Shown here piece by piece: positions 10,628 through 21,899 of a DNA stretch of 64,000 nucleotides; position 1 is the first letter of the stretch; each line of letters starts with the position of its first letter. This DNA comes from Trifolium pratense (Eukaryota; Streptophyta; Magnoliopsida; Fabales; Fabaceae). The DNA lies in NCBI RefSeq assembly GCF_020283565.1, contig NC_060064.1, positions 3,556,001-3,620,000 of the forward strand. The letters are read 5' to 3'. The position numbers were made by a program, and so were the translations under genes. The notes beneath the pieces were generated by a model that did no database searches, was not told the DNA's origin, and saw only the letters and a list, made by a program, of their open reading frames with translations.

Positions 10628-11800
10628 CTACACCAAAACAGGGATTATTGTATAAAGAGATATTTTAAAGTGTTGCTCGTTACACACTTACACTAACGTG
10701 GAGCAAACACAGTTTTTAGACAGCGTGTGTGTCTATAAATAAGCGGTTTTTGTAGGTGCGGACCTTTTTAGAGGCGCTATCATAGATGTTCTCTTGTTTA
10801 ATGTTATGTATGTAGTTTCTTATAAATAATTGTGTGGTTTTGATAAAATTTGAGGTCAGTGTATTTGCCTCATTAGACAATAAATAGGCACGTATATGAT
10901 TATAAATAGAGATATCCGTTGAAAATATAGAAAAAATAGACACACGTGTTAATATATGAGTAGAAATATTATTATAGGTCCCCATTGAAATTATAAAAAA
11001 TAGACACTTATACTAATTAATTTATGATTAGAAATATAGGTCCCCTTAGAAATTACTACTTCCATCCCTCTAAAGATTTTCATAAATAGAAACTTTTGCG
11101 TTGAAATTATAAAAAAAAATAGAGACACGTATTATTATATGATTAAAAATATAGATTTTGTTTAGTGATTTATTTTATGTATAATGACAAAAAAAAATTT
11201 GTGAAGGATAATGACAAATATTTATACATAAAATAAATAGGCATGCGTATTATTATATTATTAATTATATAGATCTCCGTTGAAATTATAGAAAAATATA
11301 TATATATATTAACATATGAGTAGAAATATAGGTTCTCATTGAAATTATATAAAATAGACACTTGTCATAGTTAATATATGATGACTAGAAATATAGGTCC
11401 TCATGTGGTTAAGGTTGATTCCTGACTCATGCGTATGGAGAAAATTCAGTTTCGGTTGGAAGGGGAGAATTTACCTTGTATGCCCCACGCGTATTATTGT
11501 ATTATTAAATATATAGATCATGAGTAGAAATATATACAGGTCTTCATGTGGTTAGAGTTCGATTTTTGACTCATGCGTATGGAAAAAATTCGGTTTCGAT
11601 TGGGAGGGGAGAACTTACTTTGTGGGCCCCACATGTAGTATTATTATATTATTAAATATATAGATCCCCGTTGAAATTATATATATATATGAGTAGAATT
11701 TTTTGTGTAAAAAATATTAATAAAAAAAAGCGTATTACTATATGTTTAAAAGTATATGTCCTCATAAAAATTACTACTATAAACAAAATGACATAAAATC
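10628..11800. repeat. CACTA-like terminus followed by a degenerate subrepeat array
   Basis: At 10628 the sequence CACTACACCAAAACAGGG matches the terminal inverted repeat typical of plant CACTA (En/Spm) transposons. No matching opposite end (TTTTGGTGTAGTG) was seen, so the element is partial. From about 10900 to 11760 a loose unit recurs seven or more times at 65-110 bp: GTTGAAATTATA, AAAATAGACAC, then ATGAGTAGAAATATAGGTCC. Two nested copies of a SINE-like piece (about 11400-11490 and 11540-11635) share TTCAGTTTCGGTTGGAAGGG or close variants. No coding sequence is visible. Confidence 0.4.
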
Positions 11801-11826
11801 AATGTATCAATGAAAATGTAATAAAA

Positions 11827-11827
<1 letters not shown>

Positions 11828-11879
<52 letters not shown>
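11828..11879. repeat. (ATT)n microsatellite
   Basis: About 17 uninterrupted ATT repeats. It continues in short form at 12135-12152 on the other side of the small Helitron at 11880-12131, so the insertion split one microsatellite or occurred at its edge. Confidence 0.9.
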
Positions 11880-11880
<1 letters not shown>

Positions 11881-12131
11881 TAGCGGGCCAGGCAAGCGCG
11901 TTCCGCGCCTGCCTGTGTCTAACTTAATTCCAAAAAAAAAATATGATAGTCAATTTATCAATAAAAGATTTTTGCTGTTAAAAAAAATACATGTCGTATG
12001 TTAAGGTGAATTTGTTGATAAAAGATTTTTGTTGTTGCTAAAAAAACTCAAGGGTATTGTTGGTATTTTGAAAAGTTCACACCAAAAACAATGTATCATC
12101 TTTATATTATGTATAGATGTATAGATGTATA
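11880..12131 (-). mobile_element. Small non-autonomous Helitron
   Basis: The minus-strand 3' end reads as a GC-rich hairpin (AGGCAGGCGCG, loop GAA, CGCGCTTGCCT) followed by GGCCCG and CTAG, with host T next. The other end begins TCTATACATC. These are Helitron terminal features (TC start, hairpin, CTRR end, no target duplication). It is about 250 bp, with no coding capacity. Its closest relative here is 7975-8168. The exact 5' boundary is uncertain because the flank is AT-repeat. Positions 12132-12540 beyond it hold only AT-rich sequence with no gene. Confidence 0.6.
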
Positions 12132-12539
12132 GAATATATTATTATTATTATTATGCAAGGGTATAATGGTCTTTTCACTGGTATCTCATTTTAATAAATT
12201 TAAAATATTATATGATGTTTAATTTTATTCATTTACCAAAGGTAAGTATTACTAGGTAAGTATGGTGAACTTGCCTCAAGGTTTTTATATTTTTCCATTT
12301 TATTCATCTATTGTCTCACCTCTCACTTAATACTTGGTAAATATGACTCACCTCTTGTCTCATCTTGGTTAATATTAATAATCACATATTGCTTTAATGT
12401 TCTTCCATTTTATTCATAAGCGCTTATATATTCCTCTGTTTAAACATTTGAAGAAATGACAGAGAACATGGTATGCATATGGATGAATTTTCTTTTTCTT
12501 CCATTGATACATTACTTATTTGAATTTTGTAATTGTTTG

Positions 12540-13690
12540 TTCTAAGGGATCAGATACATGCAATGATTGCTTTCTGCTTTCGTATCGAATGTCGAATTCG
12601 GAAAGCTCGAGAGACCATTTAAGCATCCTGCCCGCCATATCTGGTCGACCAAGCAGGGACTTAATGGGTTGGTCGGTTCGGACTATGATTGTGTGTCCTA
12701 GGAAATAGTGGCGTAGTCTTCTTGCTGAGTTGATCAAGGCAAGGGCCACTTTCTCGATTTGTTGGTACCTGAGCTCGGGGCCCTGAAGAGCCTTGCTCGT
12801 GAAGTACACTGGTTTTTCTGTCCTTCCGTTGTTTCACGGACAAGAGCTGCGCTGACAGCTTCGGATGCGACGGAGAGGTAAATATATAATACTTCCTCGA
12901 CATTTGGGCGTGAGAGGACTGGTGGTTCGGACAGGGCCTTCTTCATATATTGGAGGGCCTGCTCGCATTCGTCTGTCCATTCGAACACAGCTTCTTTCCT
13001 TAGTAATTTGAAAAGGGGCAACGCGTGTTGAGCAAATTTTGCTACAAAGACATAGTGAAGTCAGCATTCCGTACAGGGTTTGTATTGATTTTTTGTTGCT
13101 CGGAGTTGGGAGCTCAGTAAAGGCGCGACACTTATCGGGGTTGGCTTCAATTCCTCGTTCTGTTAAGTAGAATCCGAGGAACTTTCCTGCCCGTACCCCG
13201 AAGGTGCACTTCTCCGGATTAAATCTCATATTATGTTTTCTGGCCTGCTCGAAGATCGTACGTAGGTGGGCGGTATGATCAATTTCCTCGTGGGATTTGA
13301 CGTTCATGTCGTCCATATAGACTTCGAGCATGTCACCAATTTCTCCCCGGAATACCTTGTTCATCATTCGCTGGTATGTAGCACTAGCATTTTTCAAACC
13401 AAAGGGCATTACGTTGTAGTAATAGTTGCCCGACTCAGTCATGAAAGCTGTTTTTTCCCTGTCGGCCACAACCATTGGGATTTGATTGTACCCTAAATAT
13501 GCATCCATAACCGATAATAATTTAAAACCAGACGAATTATCAACTAATTTATCAATGCAAGGTAAAGGATAAGAATCTTTAGGGCAAGCCCTATTGAGAT
13601 CGGTATAGTCAACACACATTCGCCATTTTCCATTAAATTTTTTAACCAATACAACGTTAGACAATCAGGTAGTATATCTGGCTTCACAAA
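12540..13690 (-). pseudogene. Gypsy reverse transcriptase and partial RNase H
   Basis: The reverse transcriptase runs from about 13690 to 13030 with NGKWRMCVDYTDLNRACPKD, MPFGLKNASATYQRMMNKVF and a YMDD active site (LEVYMDDMNVKSH). A TGA replaces Trp immediately before LSNVVLVKK. After about 13080 the frame breaks repeatedly, but RNase H-like sequence continues in other frames: VLYIYLSVASEAVSAALV, then YFTSKALQGPELRYQQIEK and HYFLGHTIIVRTDQPIKSLL. It ends at about 12540 before any integrase. Confidence 0.85.
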
Positions 13691-14312
13691 TAAAATTTGC
13701 CTCTAAGAGGTCTTTTACAGCTTTTTCAGCAGCCTTCGCTTTCTCGGGAGACTGCTTACGCCTACGTTGCACTACGACACTAGCTAGTGGGTCGACAGTA
13801 AGTTGATGACAGGCAATGTTTGGATCCAGCCCGGGCATCTCAGCAGCGTGCCATGCAAACAGATCAGCATTTTCTTTCAGGCAGGCTTTCAGCTGCTTCC
13901 TCGCCAGGTCGGGGAGCCCTGTACCAATCTTGACTCCTCTGCCCGGATCTTCACCGAATTGGACTACCTCGAACTCTCCATCAGGAATGGAGCGTTAATG
14001 CTCTTTGCTCGCCTCATCAGACTCCTTCTCCTCTTTGCGCAACTTTTTCTCCTCTTTGTTTTCTTTCTTAGAGAAGCGGCTGTCAAGATCAACCGAGCTT
14101 ACATCAGGTGCGGGCAGCTTTGGTGGTGTCTCTGGCAAAGGCTTTGGCTTCTTCGACCCAGGAGCTTTACCAATGAAATTGTTCCCTTTAGTTGCTGCAT
14201 CAAAGCACCTCCTCGCAGCTTCAATGTCCCCGTGCAACGTAGCAACCCGCCCCTTATGAGTATAATACTTCATTTTCAGGTGGGGCGGTGGAAGGGACAG
14301 CAACCAAGTCTG

Positions 14313-15092
14313 TTATGGCCGTCCTACCGATGATGCACTGGTAGAGGGACGGGCAATCCACGACCAAGAATTTGACTCTGATAGATTTGGCCGTTTCTTT
14401 GGAGCCAAAGGTAACGATGAGGTCGACATAACCCATGGCTTCGTGGTTGCTCCGTTGAATCCTGTGAGGTCCAAGCCCAGGTATGGAGTGAGATGAGTCT
14501 CGTCGAGCTGCAGGGTCTGGAACAGACTGGCATACATGATATCACAGGAGCTCCCCGAATCGATGAGGACCCGACGGGCCGACCCGTCGGGCAGCTCTTC
14601 GAGATAGAAAGATAAGGGCAGTGAACGCCCCTTTGCCCTGTCGAGCGTTGCATTCCTGTTCGAGGAAACGTCAATGAGTTCCTCGAACTTTCTTTTTATA
14701 GAGTCGATGGAGTGTTTGTCCAAACGGCCACCAGTGATGACAAATGAATCTTGAAAATAGTCCCATGTGCTAAGCGTAGGACCAGTATAGGTGTCCCCAA
14801 AACAGCTGGGGATAGTAAAATCTTCAGGCCGGGAGACGCACATAGCGACTTGCTTAGCGTTGCCCTGCCCGGATTGTTGAGGAAGTGTCTCCTCGACTGC
14901 GCTAGTCTCCGCGGCGCTAGGTCGAGGATTGTTGTTTCTCTTCACGAACTCTTTTAGTTGTCCGTTTATGATCATAATTTCGATGGCATCCTTCAGCTGG
15001 ATGCAGTCGTCCGTCATATGACCATAACTCTTATGGTATTTGCAGTACCTGCTCTTGTCTTGGCCAGGTTTGAGGGGGTTTGCTTTGGCCAC
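14313..15092 (-). pseudogene. Gypsy gag end and aspartic protease
   Basis: This 259-codon open stretch begins in the gag C-terminus and contains a zinc-knuckle-like motif, CKYHKSYGHMTDDCIQLKDA. It then has a retroviral-type aspartic protease with the active-site triad DSG (RVLIDSGSSCDIMYASL), followed by YLGLDLTGFNGATTKPWV. The frame is lost after about 14420, where protease-like sequence (GYVDLIVTFGSKETAKSIRV) continues in another frame. It processes the element's polyprotein in intact relatives. Confidence 0.75.
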
Positions 15093-15404
15093 TTCACCCC
15101 TGCCCTGTTAAACTCAGAGGAGTGACATTCAACGAATACCTCCTCGCGTGATTTGATGAGAGGGGTGTAAGTGCCGAATGTGCTCGGGGGGGCACGAGGT
15201 TCTCGTGGTCTGTCGCCCCTCCTTCTATCTCCGCCCCTATCACTGCCCCTGTGAGAAGGCTCACGGGCTGGGTGGCTGCTCCCAGGTCGGGCAAGGTGGA
15301 CAACATATGCTGCCTGGACCTCCTCGTACTGAATGTACGCTTGGGCTTTGATGAGGAGTTCGTCCTAGGTGGGTGGCTTTTCAATGCCAACAGCTTTGGC
15401 AAAA

Positions 15405-16602
15405 TCACTGTTTGGCGCGAAGGCACCTCTGCAGCAAGTACTTCTTCATGTCGTCGGTCGTGTCGACCTGCACGACTTCTTTATTAAACCTCTCGATGAA
15501 GTTACGGAGAGATTCATCATTATCTTGGTATATGGCCTCCAAGGCAAGCACAATCTTTGGGTGCTTGCGGGAAGTAGTAAAGTGTCTATAGAACTGGTCT
15601 GTAAGGTCCCTCCACGAGAAAATAGATTGAGGGGGCAGACTTTGGTACCATGCCATTGCCCCCTTCCTCAGTATGGTTGGGAAAAGTCTGCACCTAATGG
15701 CACCGCTAATATTCCTGAAATCCAAATTAGCGTTGACATTGGCTTTGTGATCATCAGGGTCAGTCAAGCCATCATACGCAGGAAGTGTTGAAGGCCTCTC
15801 GAAGCCCTTAGGAATAGGTGCCTTCAAGATGTTCCTGGAAAGAGGGCACCGGGGATCGCCCTCGTCACTCCCGTTAGGTGAATGGTCATCGGGTGACCGG
15901 GGAGAGTAATCGTCGGGCATAGGCGTTGGGCTGCGAGACCTATTGTTGTTGCGATGGGGTAGCTGCCCGACGTGCCTTGCTTGGTCATCAGGACCAACCC
16001 TTGGGGTGAATGACGACGCTGAGTATCCGCCTTTCCCTTCTTGCCCGAGGAGAGTCTACCCTCGCGTAAAGGAGGAGTGCGATCCCTCTTCCGAGCAGGG
16101 TTGTCGACCCTCTCTAGGTCAGGGCGTCGTTGTTTGACAGCCACCTGACGGGGAGGGGATGAAGTAGCATGGTGTCTTCGCGGGGAAGAGTTGGTATTTC
16201 TGCGGCGCCGGCTCTTCTCCAGCGCGGCGAGTCTACTGTTCTGCTCGTCCAGCCGACGACCTTGAGCCTTTACGGACTCAGTAGTTTGCTTCAGGGCAGC
16301 GATTAGGGCTGCGATATCTGAATTGGTCATAGTGGTGACCTGCCCGGCGGTGTCCACCGGAATCTCCTGTGTAGGTTGGGGGCGTTTGCCCATCTGACGT
16401 TCGGTCAGAACTTCGACGTCGTCCTCCTCAGACGAGACGGAGGTTTCCCGGCCGTCACGGGGGTCGTTTTCTGGCCCAGTTGTCGTGTTGTTGTCACGCA
16501 CCGGTGACAAAACAGTGTCGAGCTCTCGTGAGGGAGAGGCTGGAATATTGGAGACGTTCTCGTCGCCGGTAGTATTGTTGAACTGCTGTGATGAACTAGC
16601 CA
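15405..16602 (-). pseudogene. Gypsy gag
   Basis: The likely start is MASSSQQFNNTTGDENVSN at 16602. An acidic, then Arg-rich N-terminal half (KSRRRRNTNSSPRRHHATSS) is followed by a frame change near 15900. The second frame carries the retrotransposon gag domain: ILKAPIPKGFERPSTLPAYD, RKGAMAWYQSLPPQSIFSW, FTTSRKHPKIVLALEAIYQ, FIERFNKEVVQVDTTDDMKK. Gag forms the virus-like particle in active relatives. The frameshift prevents this here. Confidence 0.8.
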
Positions 16603-16680
16603 TGAAAAGTTGTTGGTTGAAAATGAATCGGTTTTGATCTTTGTTTCTTGGAGTAAGAGTAAAGATGGGGAAGAACTCAG

Positions 16681-16698
16681 TCCCCACAGACGGCGCCA
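16681..16698 (-). other. Primer binding site of the gypsy element
   Basis: Minus strand TGGCGCCGTCTGTGGGGA, one base inside the LTR end. It resembles the tRNA-Asp-type primer site used by related plant elements, with a few mismatches (from memory). Confidence 0.6.
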
Positions 16699-16699
16699 C

Positions 16700-17235
16700 T
16701 GATCTAACCTGTTGATCAGAATAGAGATGGCTGGTCCGTTGAGCAGTTCGTCCACCGAAGGGGGGGTTTGTACATGCAGGTGCTCCGATGCTTAAGTCAG
16801 CAAAGAGTACGAGAGATACAAGAGAGAAGAGAGAGAGAGAGTAAAGAATAGAATATCTGGCTCTCCTGTATAGGAGGGCTTATATAGTTGCCCCCGACGT
16901 TGGGGCAAAGGTTGGTCTATTGGGCCGGATTAACCGGTCCAATAGACTCAACTGCCAAGATAGTCCCTGTATCGTAGGGGAGGCAGTTATTCGCCCTATC
17001 TTTGTTGGAGCCGTTCCACTATGAGTGGGTAATGGATAAGCTCCATGACGAAGACGTGGCTGGATGGATGAGACGTGCGTGGATAGATGAGCACGTGTTT
17101 AATGTGGTGCATATCCGTTACGCCGTGGATGACACGTCATTGGCTGACGTGTCGGGGAGGTCTCCCCTTGTTGGGTTGTGCGCCAAATGTCTGGCAGAAG
17201 ACTAATTGGGCCAGCTTTTGGCCCAGTCCAGAACA
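16700..17235 (-). repeat. 5' LTR of the gypsy element
   Basis: 536 bp on the minus strand, starting TGTTCTGGACTGGGCC and ending GGTTAGATCA, so bounded by TG...CA. A TATA box (CTATATAAGC) lies near 16879-16888. The inner boundary is fixed by the primer site. The outer boundary is inferred from the TG end, as no partner LTR exists in the window to confirm it. Confidence 0.65.
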
Positions 17236-19345
17236 CTAATGAATGCACTTGCTAATTTAAAATAGTAATAATTTTGAAATTCAAATTATTCTAGGCATTT
17301 ATGTGCATTAAAATCAACATTTTTTATTACCTAAAAAGGTTCGGCATCTGTTGTTTTTTTTCTCTCTCTATTTTTCAAACAAAAAAATACTTCAGCATCC
17401 CTCTTTTTTTAGGTACACAACATCTCTATTTTTTTTCTCTATTGTTTTTAAGAGAAAATGAAACAAAATGATGAAATCAATATATGATAAGTTATTAACA
17501 ATGAGAAGGAAAAAAAAAAGAGAAAATGTATAACTATAGTAAGTTATAATCGTAAAATGGCTAAATAGAAAGAAACACAATTGATCTACCAAAGAAAGAA
17601 GAAAAAGAAAGAAATACAATTGTGAACGTACGAGTTGGGATCCTCTTCATTTTCTATTATTTCCATTTCTTTCATTACCAAAGTTTTTAAATGTTTTTGG
17701 GTGTATAAATGATATTTGGACTCACTTAATGTCATACTTTTACATTTATATTCCCAAAATTATATAATAATGGAGGAAATGAAAATAATTGAAAATGGAG
17801 AGGATGCTAACTCGTGAACATACTAAATAGAAAAATGTCCAAAACCAACGTCACAATACTTAAAAAAAAAAATTACAAAATTTTCACCGACATCATCTGT
17901 ACCAAAACACATAAAAGAAATCGGGACATCATCATTCAACTTCAGATCCACTTTGTTTTTGCTATATATATATTGTAACCAAATTCATCACACCCCAGTC
18001 CTTTCCAATATCCTTAAAATCCCGTTCTTAAGTTGCTACAAAAATAACAAATGAATCAAAACGAAAGATAAATCATATTGCAATTTTTTGATAACAATAA
18101 ACGTGATAGATCAATATCAAATTAAATGTAATGAACTAAAAAAAATGGCCAAATGATATGATTTAATGGCATAAACAAAACCATATCAGCATGATATGGG
18201 CTAATAATTTTACTAATGTCCCGGCTTCTCATGCTATAGTCTCCATGTTTGGAATTTCCTTATGATAATAATTACCTATCCGTAATTTTTTGATGAATCA
18301 ATTAATCTATTCATTTGATTACATGATTATTATTTGATCTCATGATACATTATAACAAGTCCTCCCACTTGATTACCTACGTATCAAATTTTGCATCATC
18401 TCAGACCCTTAAAATCGATCAAACAAATACAGTGTTAAAAGAGACAATTTGTAATAAAAAACAAAACTACAAAGATGAAGATAAGTATAAGGTGCATATA
18501 AATGGACCGAAAAGATAAAAGCATTCTAATTCACAATTTATTTATAATATCATGTTTGAAGATAAAATAAAAACTCTAAAAATTTGAGGTATGATCCAGC
18601 TCTAATTTGAGATTTTTATGCAATAGTCAACGTTTTAATTAATTTGATTATGAGAAATAAATAAATGTCAAAACAATGCTAGAAGAGGATTCATTTAGTT
18701 ATGCCATATGTACAAATTCCTTTGATCAAAAGCTCCCAAATAATATGATAATTAATAATAGATAGATTTCATATTTGGATTTACACTAATCTTGGGCTGC
18801 TGTGTGATCTATAAAGCTTTGCTTGTACATGTATAAATGAATTTAAAATTTGAATTTGCTCATACTATCTTAAAATTATATTATGCAATTGAAAACATCC
18901 ATAAATTTTGATTATTTATAAAATGTAATGCAATGAACATGCTTCAACGTTTATGGATGAAAAACTCATCTTCTCCACGAAGATGCTATATGAACAAGTT
19001 ATCTTTCCTCAACGAATATATCTGATGAGTTTAATCCATATTGCACGTAAAAAATCAGTAGCTTCCAGAATTGAGGAAGATCAACTAGATTCAAAGTAAA
19101 ACAAAATTATAATATTGTTTAAAAGACGTCAAGGGACACCGTCACTTCCATTAAATCGTCCCTCAATTTTGTTAGATCATTCATTGACAAGCAACTCATC
19201 AAGAAATTCATAAAACGTATGCAAAAATTTAAAAAGGTTAACGGATAATAATTAAGTGGCAAATTCTTGGTACAATAACAGATTAGGGTACGAGAGATAG
19301 GAGGAGAAATTGACATATGCTCCGGTCAAAATAATAAAATTAGAG
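17236..19345. other. AT-rich intergenic sequence, no gene seen
   Basis: Long A- and T-rich stretches without splice-consistent coding, tRNA or clear transposon structure. Open frames here are short and of low complexity. Confidence 0.6.
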
Positions 19346-19996
19346 ATTTACTTTCGTCACTCTACTTAATTTCTCGCGCACCCTAAGAAATTACCAAAAT
19401 ATCTCATCCGCTACTTAGGTAGCGGACACTCCCAAAAACACCATACATTATAAAAATAAGAAATTTTTATAGAGTGAAATGCCAAATACCTCATGGAATT
19501 TCAAAATTCGTCAATTTGCCCTATGCTCCATTTACTCCGTCTATTTTGATGAGAAAAAGATGAATGAGACAAAAATTGATAAATAGTATGATGTTGGTGA
19601 TTGGTGTTTCTTGTCTGGTTCTGAATCTGATGACTCAGATTAGTCTATTAAGTGTGGTTAAAACCTCTTGGTTCTGATTTTGAAAACAATGATATCAGAA
19701 GATGATTTTAGTGATGATAGTTTTGCTGTTTTGGTTCCTTGTTATTCACCTGATTGCAATGAGGTTGAAGACTCAAACAATGTGTTTTTGAAGGCTCAAA
19801 ATAGACGGAGTAAACAGAATAGGGGACAATTTGATTGACGTTTTAAAATTTCAGGGAGTATTTGCCTATTTTAAAATTTCAGGGCGGGTCTTTGACATTT
19901 TACTTAATTTTTATAAATGTCGTCCGCTACTTAAGTAGCAGAAGAGTAAAATTGAAAAGACGTAGGACGCGCGAGTAATTGATAGGGGTAGAAGTA
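19346..19996. mobile_element. Foldback / MITE-like element with nested inverted repeat
   Basis: The outer arms are imperfect inverted repeats of about 90 bp. The left begins TTTACTTTCGTCACTCTACT and contains CCGCTACTTAGGTAGCGGAC. The right, reverse-complemented, begins ATTTACTTCTACCCCTATC and contains CTACTTAAGTAGCGGACG. A second inverted repeat lies inside (about 19477-19560 against 19797-19900), sharing the TTTACTCCGTCTATTTTGA and CAATTTG...TTTTAAAATTTC blocks. The central 230 bp are unique. No transposase is present. The pattern suggests one MITE inserted in another. Confidence 0.5.
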
Positions 19997-20016
19997 AATT
20001 TCACAAACTTATGATT

Positions 20017-20147
20017 TGGGCTTTGACCATATATATCTTCATATTCAGCCTTTGGGCTTTCTCAGTAAGTGGATCCGACGGCAGAAAAAATCAACAAGAA
20101 ACTGTTTCCTACTAAAACGACGGCGTTTACCCATTCATAAACCCTAA
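20017..20147 (+). promoter_or_regulatory. Site II / telo-box promoter of a probable snoRNA gene
   Basis: Two TGGGCT site II motifs (20017-20022, 20053-20058) and one perfect telo-box AAACCCTAA (20139-20147) lie within 130 bp. This combination is characteristic of plant promoters for ribosomal proteins, ribosome biogenesis factors and snoRNA clusters. A candidate splice donor (CCCAG|GTATAAAC) follows at about 20196, so the snoRNAs may lie in an intron of a non-coding host transcript. Confidence 0.5.
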
Positions 20148-20356
20148 TACTCTTCCTATAAATTCAGAATCTGCAAACAGCAATCTCGTGCCCCAGGTAT
20201 AAACTAGCCTCTTCTCTCCTTCATCCAATTACTCGCTTCGATTCTAGTTTATCCATCTGATGATGAATTTTTTCTCTTCCCGATTTTTTAGTTTAGAAAT
20301 TTGATTTTGATTTATTAATTTCCATTTGAATTGTGATTTATTGTTATGAAAAATTC

Positions 20357-20466
20357 GAGATCACGATGATGACTCCATAAAATTCAAGCTCAACAGACCG
20401 TAGGTCAGGGCTTTCTCTTTCGAGATTGCTTTGCGTGTCGATTAACCCGCTGAACTGAGTGATCTC
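20357..20466 (+). ncRNA. C/D-box snoRNA candidate 1
   Basis: Visible in sequence: a perfect 8-bp terminal stem (GAGATCAC at 20357-20364 pairs with GTGATCTC at 20459-20466), a canonical C box ATGATGA (20366-20372) one base inside it, and a D box CTGA (20455-20458) abutting the 3' stem. The 110-nt length is normal for plant C/D snoRNAs. The exact stem and box placement is unlikely by chance and sits 210 bp below a snoRNA-type promoter. I do not recognise the snoRNA family or its target; an internal D' box is not clear. Confidence 0.6.
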
Positions 20467-20537
20467 TTTGATTTTCACTGATAATTTTTTTTCCGATTTT
20501 TTAATTTCTTAATATGTGTTTTATGATTGTAAAAAGT

Positions 20538-20636
20538 GTTCACAATGAGGATACAAAGCTCCCTCTTCTGATTTTGAGGTGAGGAAAATTGCAGGCAGAA
20601 TCGAACCTAAATAAATCTAGCCACCACTGAGTGAAC
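20538..20636 (+). ncRNA. C/D-box snoRNA candidate 2
   Basis: Terminal stem GTTCAC (20538-20543) with GTGAAC (20631-20636), extendable outward with two mismatches. C box ATGAGGA (20545-20551, one change from consensus), D' CTGA (20568-20571), C' GTGAGGA (20579-20585), D CTGA (20627-20630) abutting the stem. All four boxes are in order in 99 nt. The bases before D' (GCTCCCTCTT) can pair over about 10 nt with the conserved AGAGGGAGC of 18S rRNA (recalled from memory), which would place a methylation on the first G of GGG. It lies 71 nt after candidate 1. Confidence 0.5.
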
Positions 20637-20639
20637 TCT

Positions 20640-21890
20640 TTCCTCAATCTATTTTTTTTTTTTTTACATTTGAATCAAATGTTTATTGAATTTTATGTTA
20701 GTAATTTTTATAATTGTATGGTTTTGATAAAATTTGAGGTCAGTGATGTTTTTATTATTTGCCTACATTGTCTGATAATCTTTTCTAGATTATGATGTGT
20801 TTAAATAATCTGAGACCTCTTTATATGTTGATATATGATTTGAAAACTTCCCTCTTTATATGTTGATATATGTTTTCTGTGGTGTTGATTTTTCTTTGAT
20901 TTACAATTATTATGTTTTCAGAATTTTTGTTATTTTCTAGATACATCAATTTTTCAATGTATCTAAAAAATGAATTTTTGAATTTTTGCGAGTCAATGTG
21001 ATTATGCTAATATCATTATTTTCTGCACGATGTTTTTGACGAAATTGCATGATAGTTTGCGTCATCTGATGAAGAGTGATGAATTGAATGTACTGAAGAG
21101 TTTGCGTCATGTGTTTTTATCACGACCATTACCATTATGGACTAATTTACAAAGGTTGCTTGTTAAAATTAAAACATTTTACCGGTATTTCTACAAACAC
21201 ATGAATTAATAGATTAAATCTTTGCAATTGATGCATAATTTTCTTGACAATGCAAAGTGAAATTTGTTTTAATTGGTCTAAATAACATTCATTTATATTG
21301 GTGGATTTTCTAGTCACCGGATTATTTGACAAAAAAAAATACTTATTTACATTGAAAATATAAATTTAAAATTGTTAAAAATTGAAAAATGATAATTTGA
21401 ATAAATTCACACCTAAGATGATAATGTGTTGGGATATTTTTCATTCACATTCTAAAAACGACACAAATTGCTAGGCCAATTAAGAGTTGGATCAAATAAG
21501 CCTTGGCAAAAAACAAACCAAAAGTTTATTGCAAAACCAATTACTCAATCGCATATTTGTTATCCAAGATTTGGAAACTGGTTAAATTCAACTTGTGAAT
21601 GAACCATTTGTTGAGTGGAGAAGAGAAAGTGATTTGCAACTGTCAGTAGTAGATCTCAAACATTATTTCCATCAACCAAACATTCTTGGACTTTCTATAT
21701 TAAAAACAATGAGAGCAAACTTAAAGTAGACTAAACTTAAGAACAAAACACCATACAAGAAAGAACAGTAACAATTCACAAACACTATCTTAGCACTTTC
21801 AAATTTTTAGGCTCGGTCATTCAAGATGTAGATGGCAGCAGCCAGCAACATTGCAAATTTGAATTTAACAAAATGACTCATATACAACGA
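20640..21890. other. Intergenic, no gene recognised
   Basis: A short block near 20700-20790 (GGTTTTGATAAAATTTGAGG) is shared with 10835-10862, so it is a dispersed repeat. The rest shows no supported feature. Confidence 0.5.
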
Positions 21891-21899
21891 TAAATGTTG

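Larger units (their letters stand above)
12540..17235 (-). mobile_element. Truncated Ty3/gypsy LTR retrotransposon (Tat-like)
   Basis: Read on the minus strand: LTR (17235-16700), primer binding site (16698-16681), gag, protease, reverse transcriptase and the start of RNase H, after which the element stops near 12540. No integrase and no second LTR are seen. The gag type (GFERPSTLPAYDGLTDPDDH) and the CX2HX4HX4C knuckle (CKYHKSYGHMTDDC) fit large plant gypsy elements of the Tat group. The coding region is broken by frameshifts and stops, so it is dead. Its GC-rich coding sequence stands out against the AT-rich surroundings. Confidence 0.85.

Noticed and set aside
12540..17235. Intact, potentially active gypsy element
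   Set aside because: It has frameshifts in gag, protease and RT, a stop in RT, and no integrase or second LTR.
20401..20455. 25S rRNA fragment: GTAGGTCAGGG and TTAACCCGCTGAA look like the 5' end of the large rRNA
   Set aside because: The match is short, broken and in the sense direction, which is no use as a guide. It sits inside a structure better explained as a C/D snoRNA.
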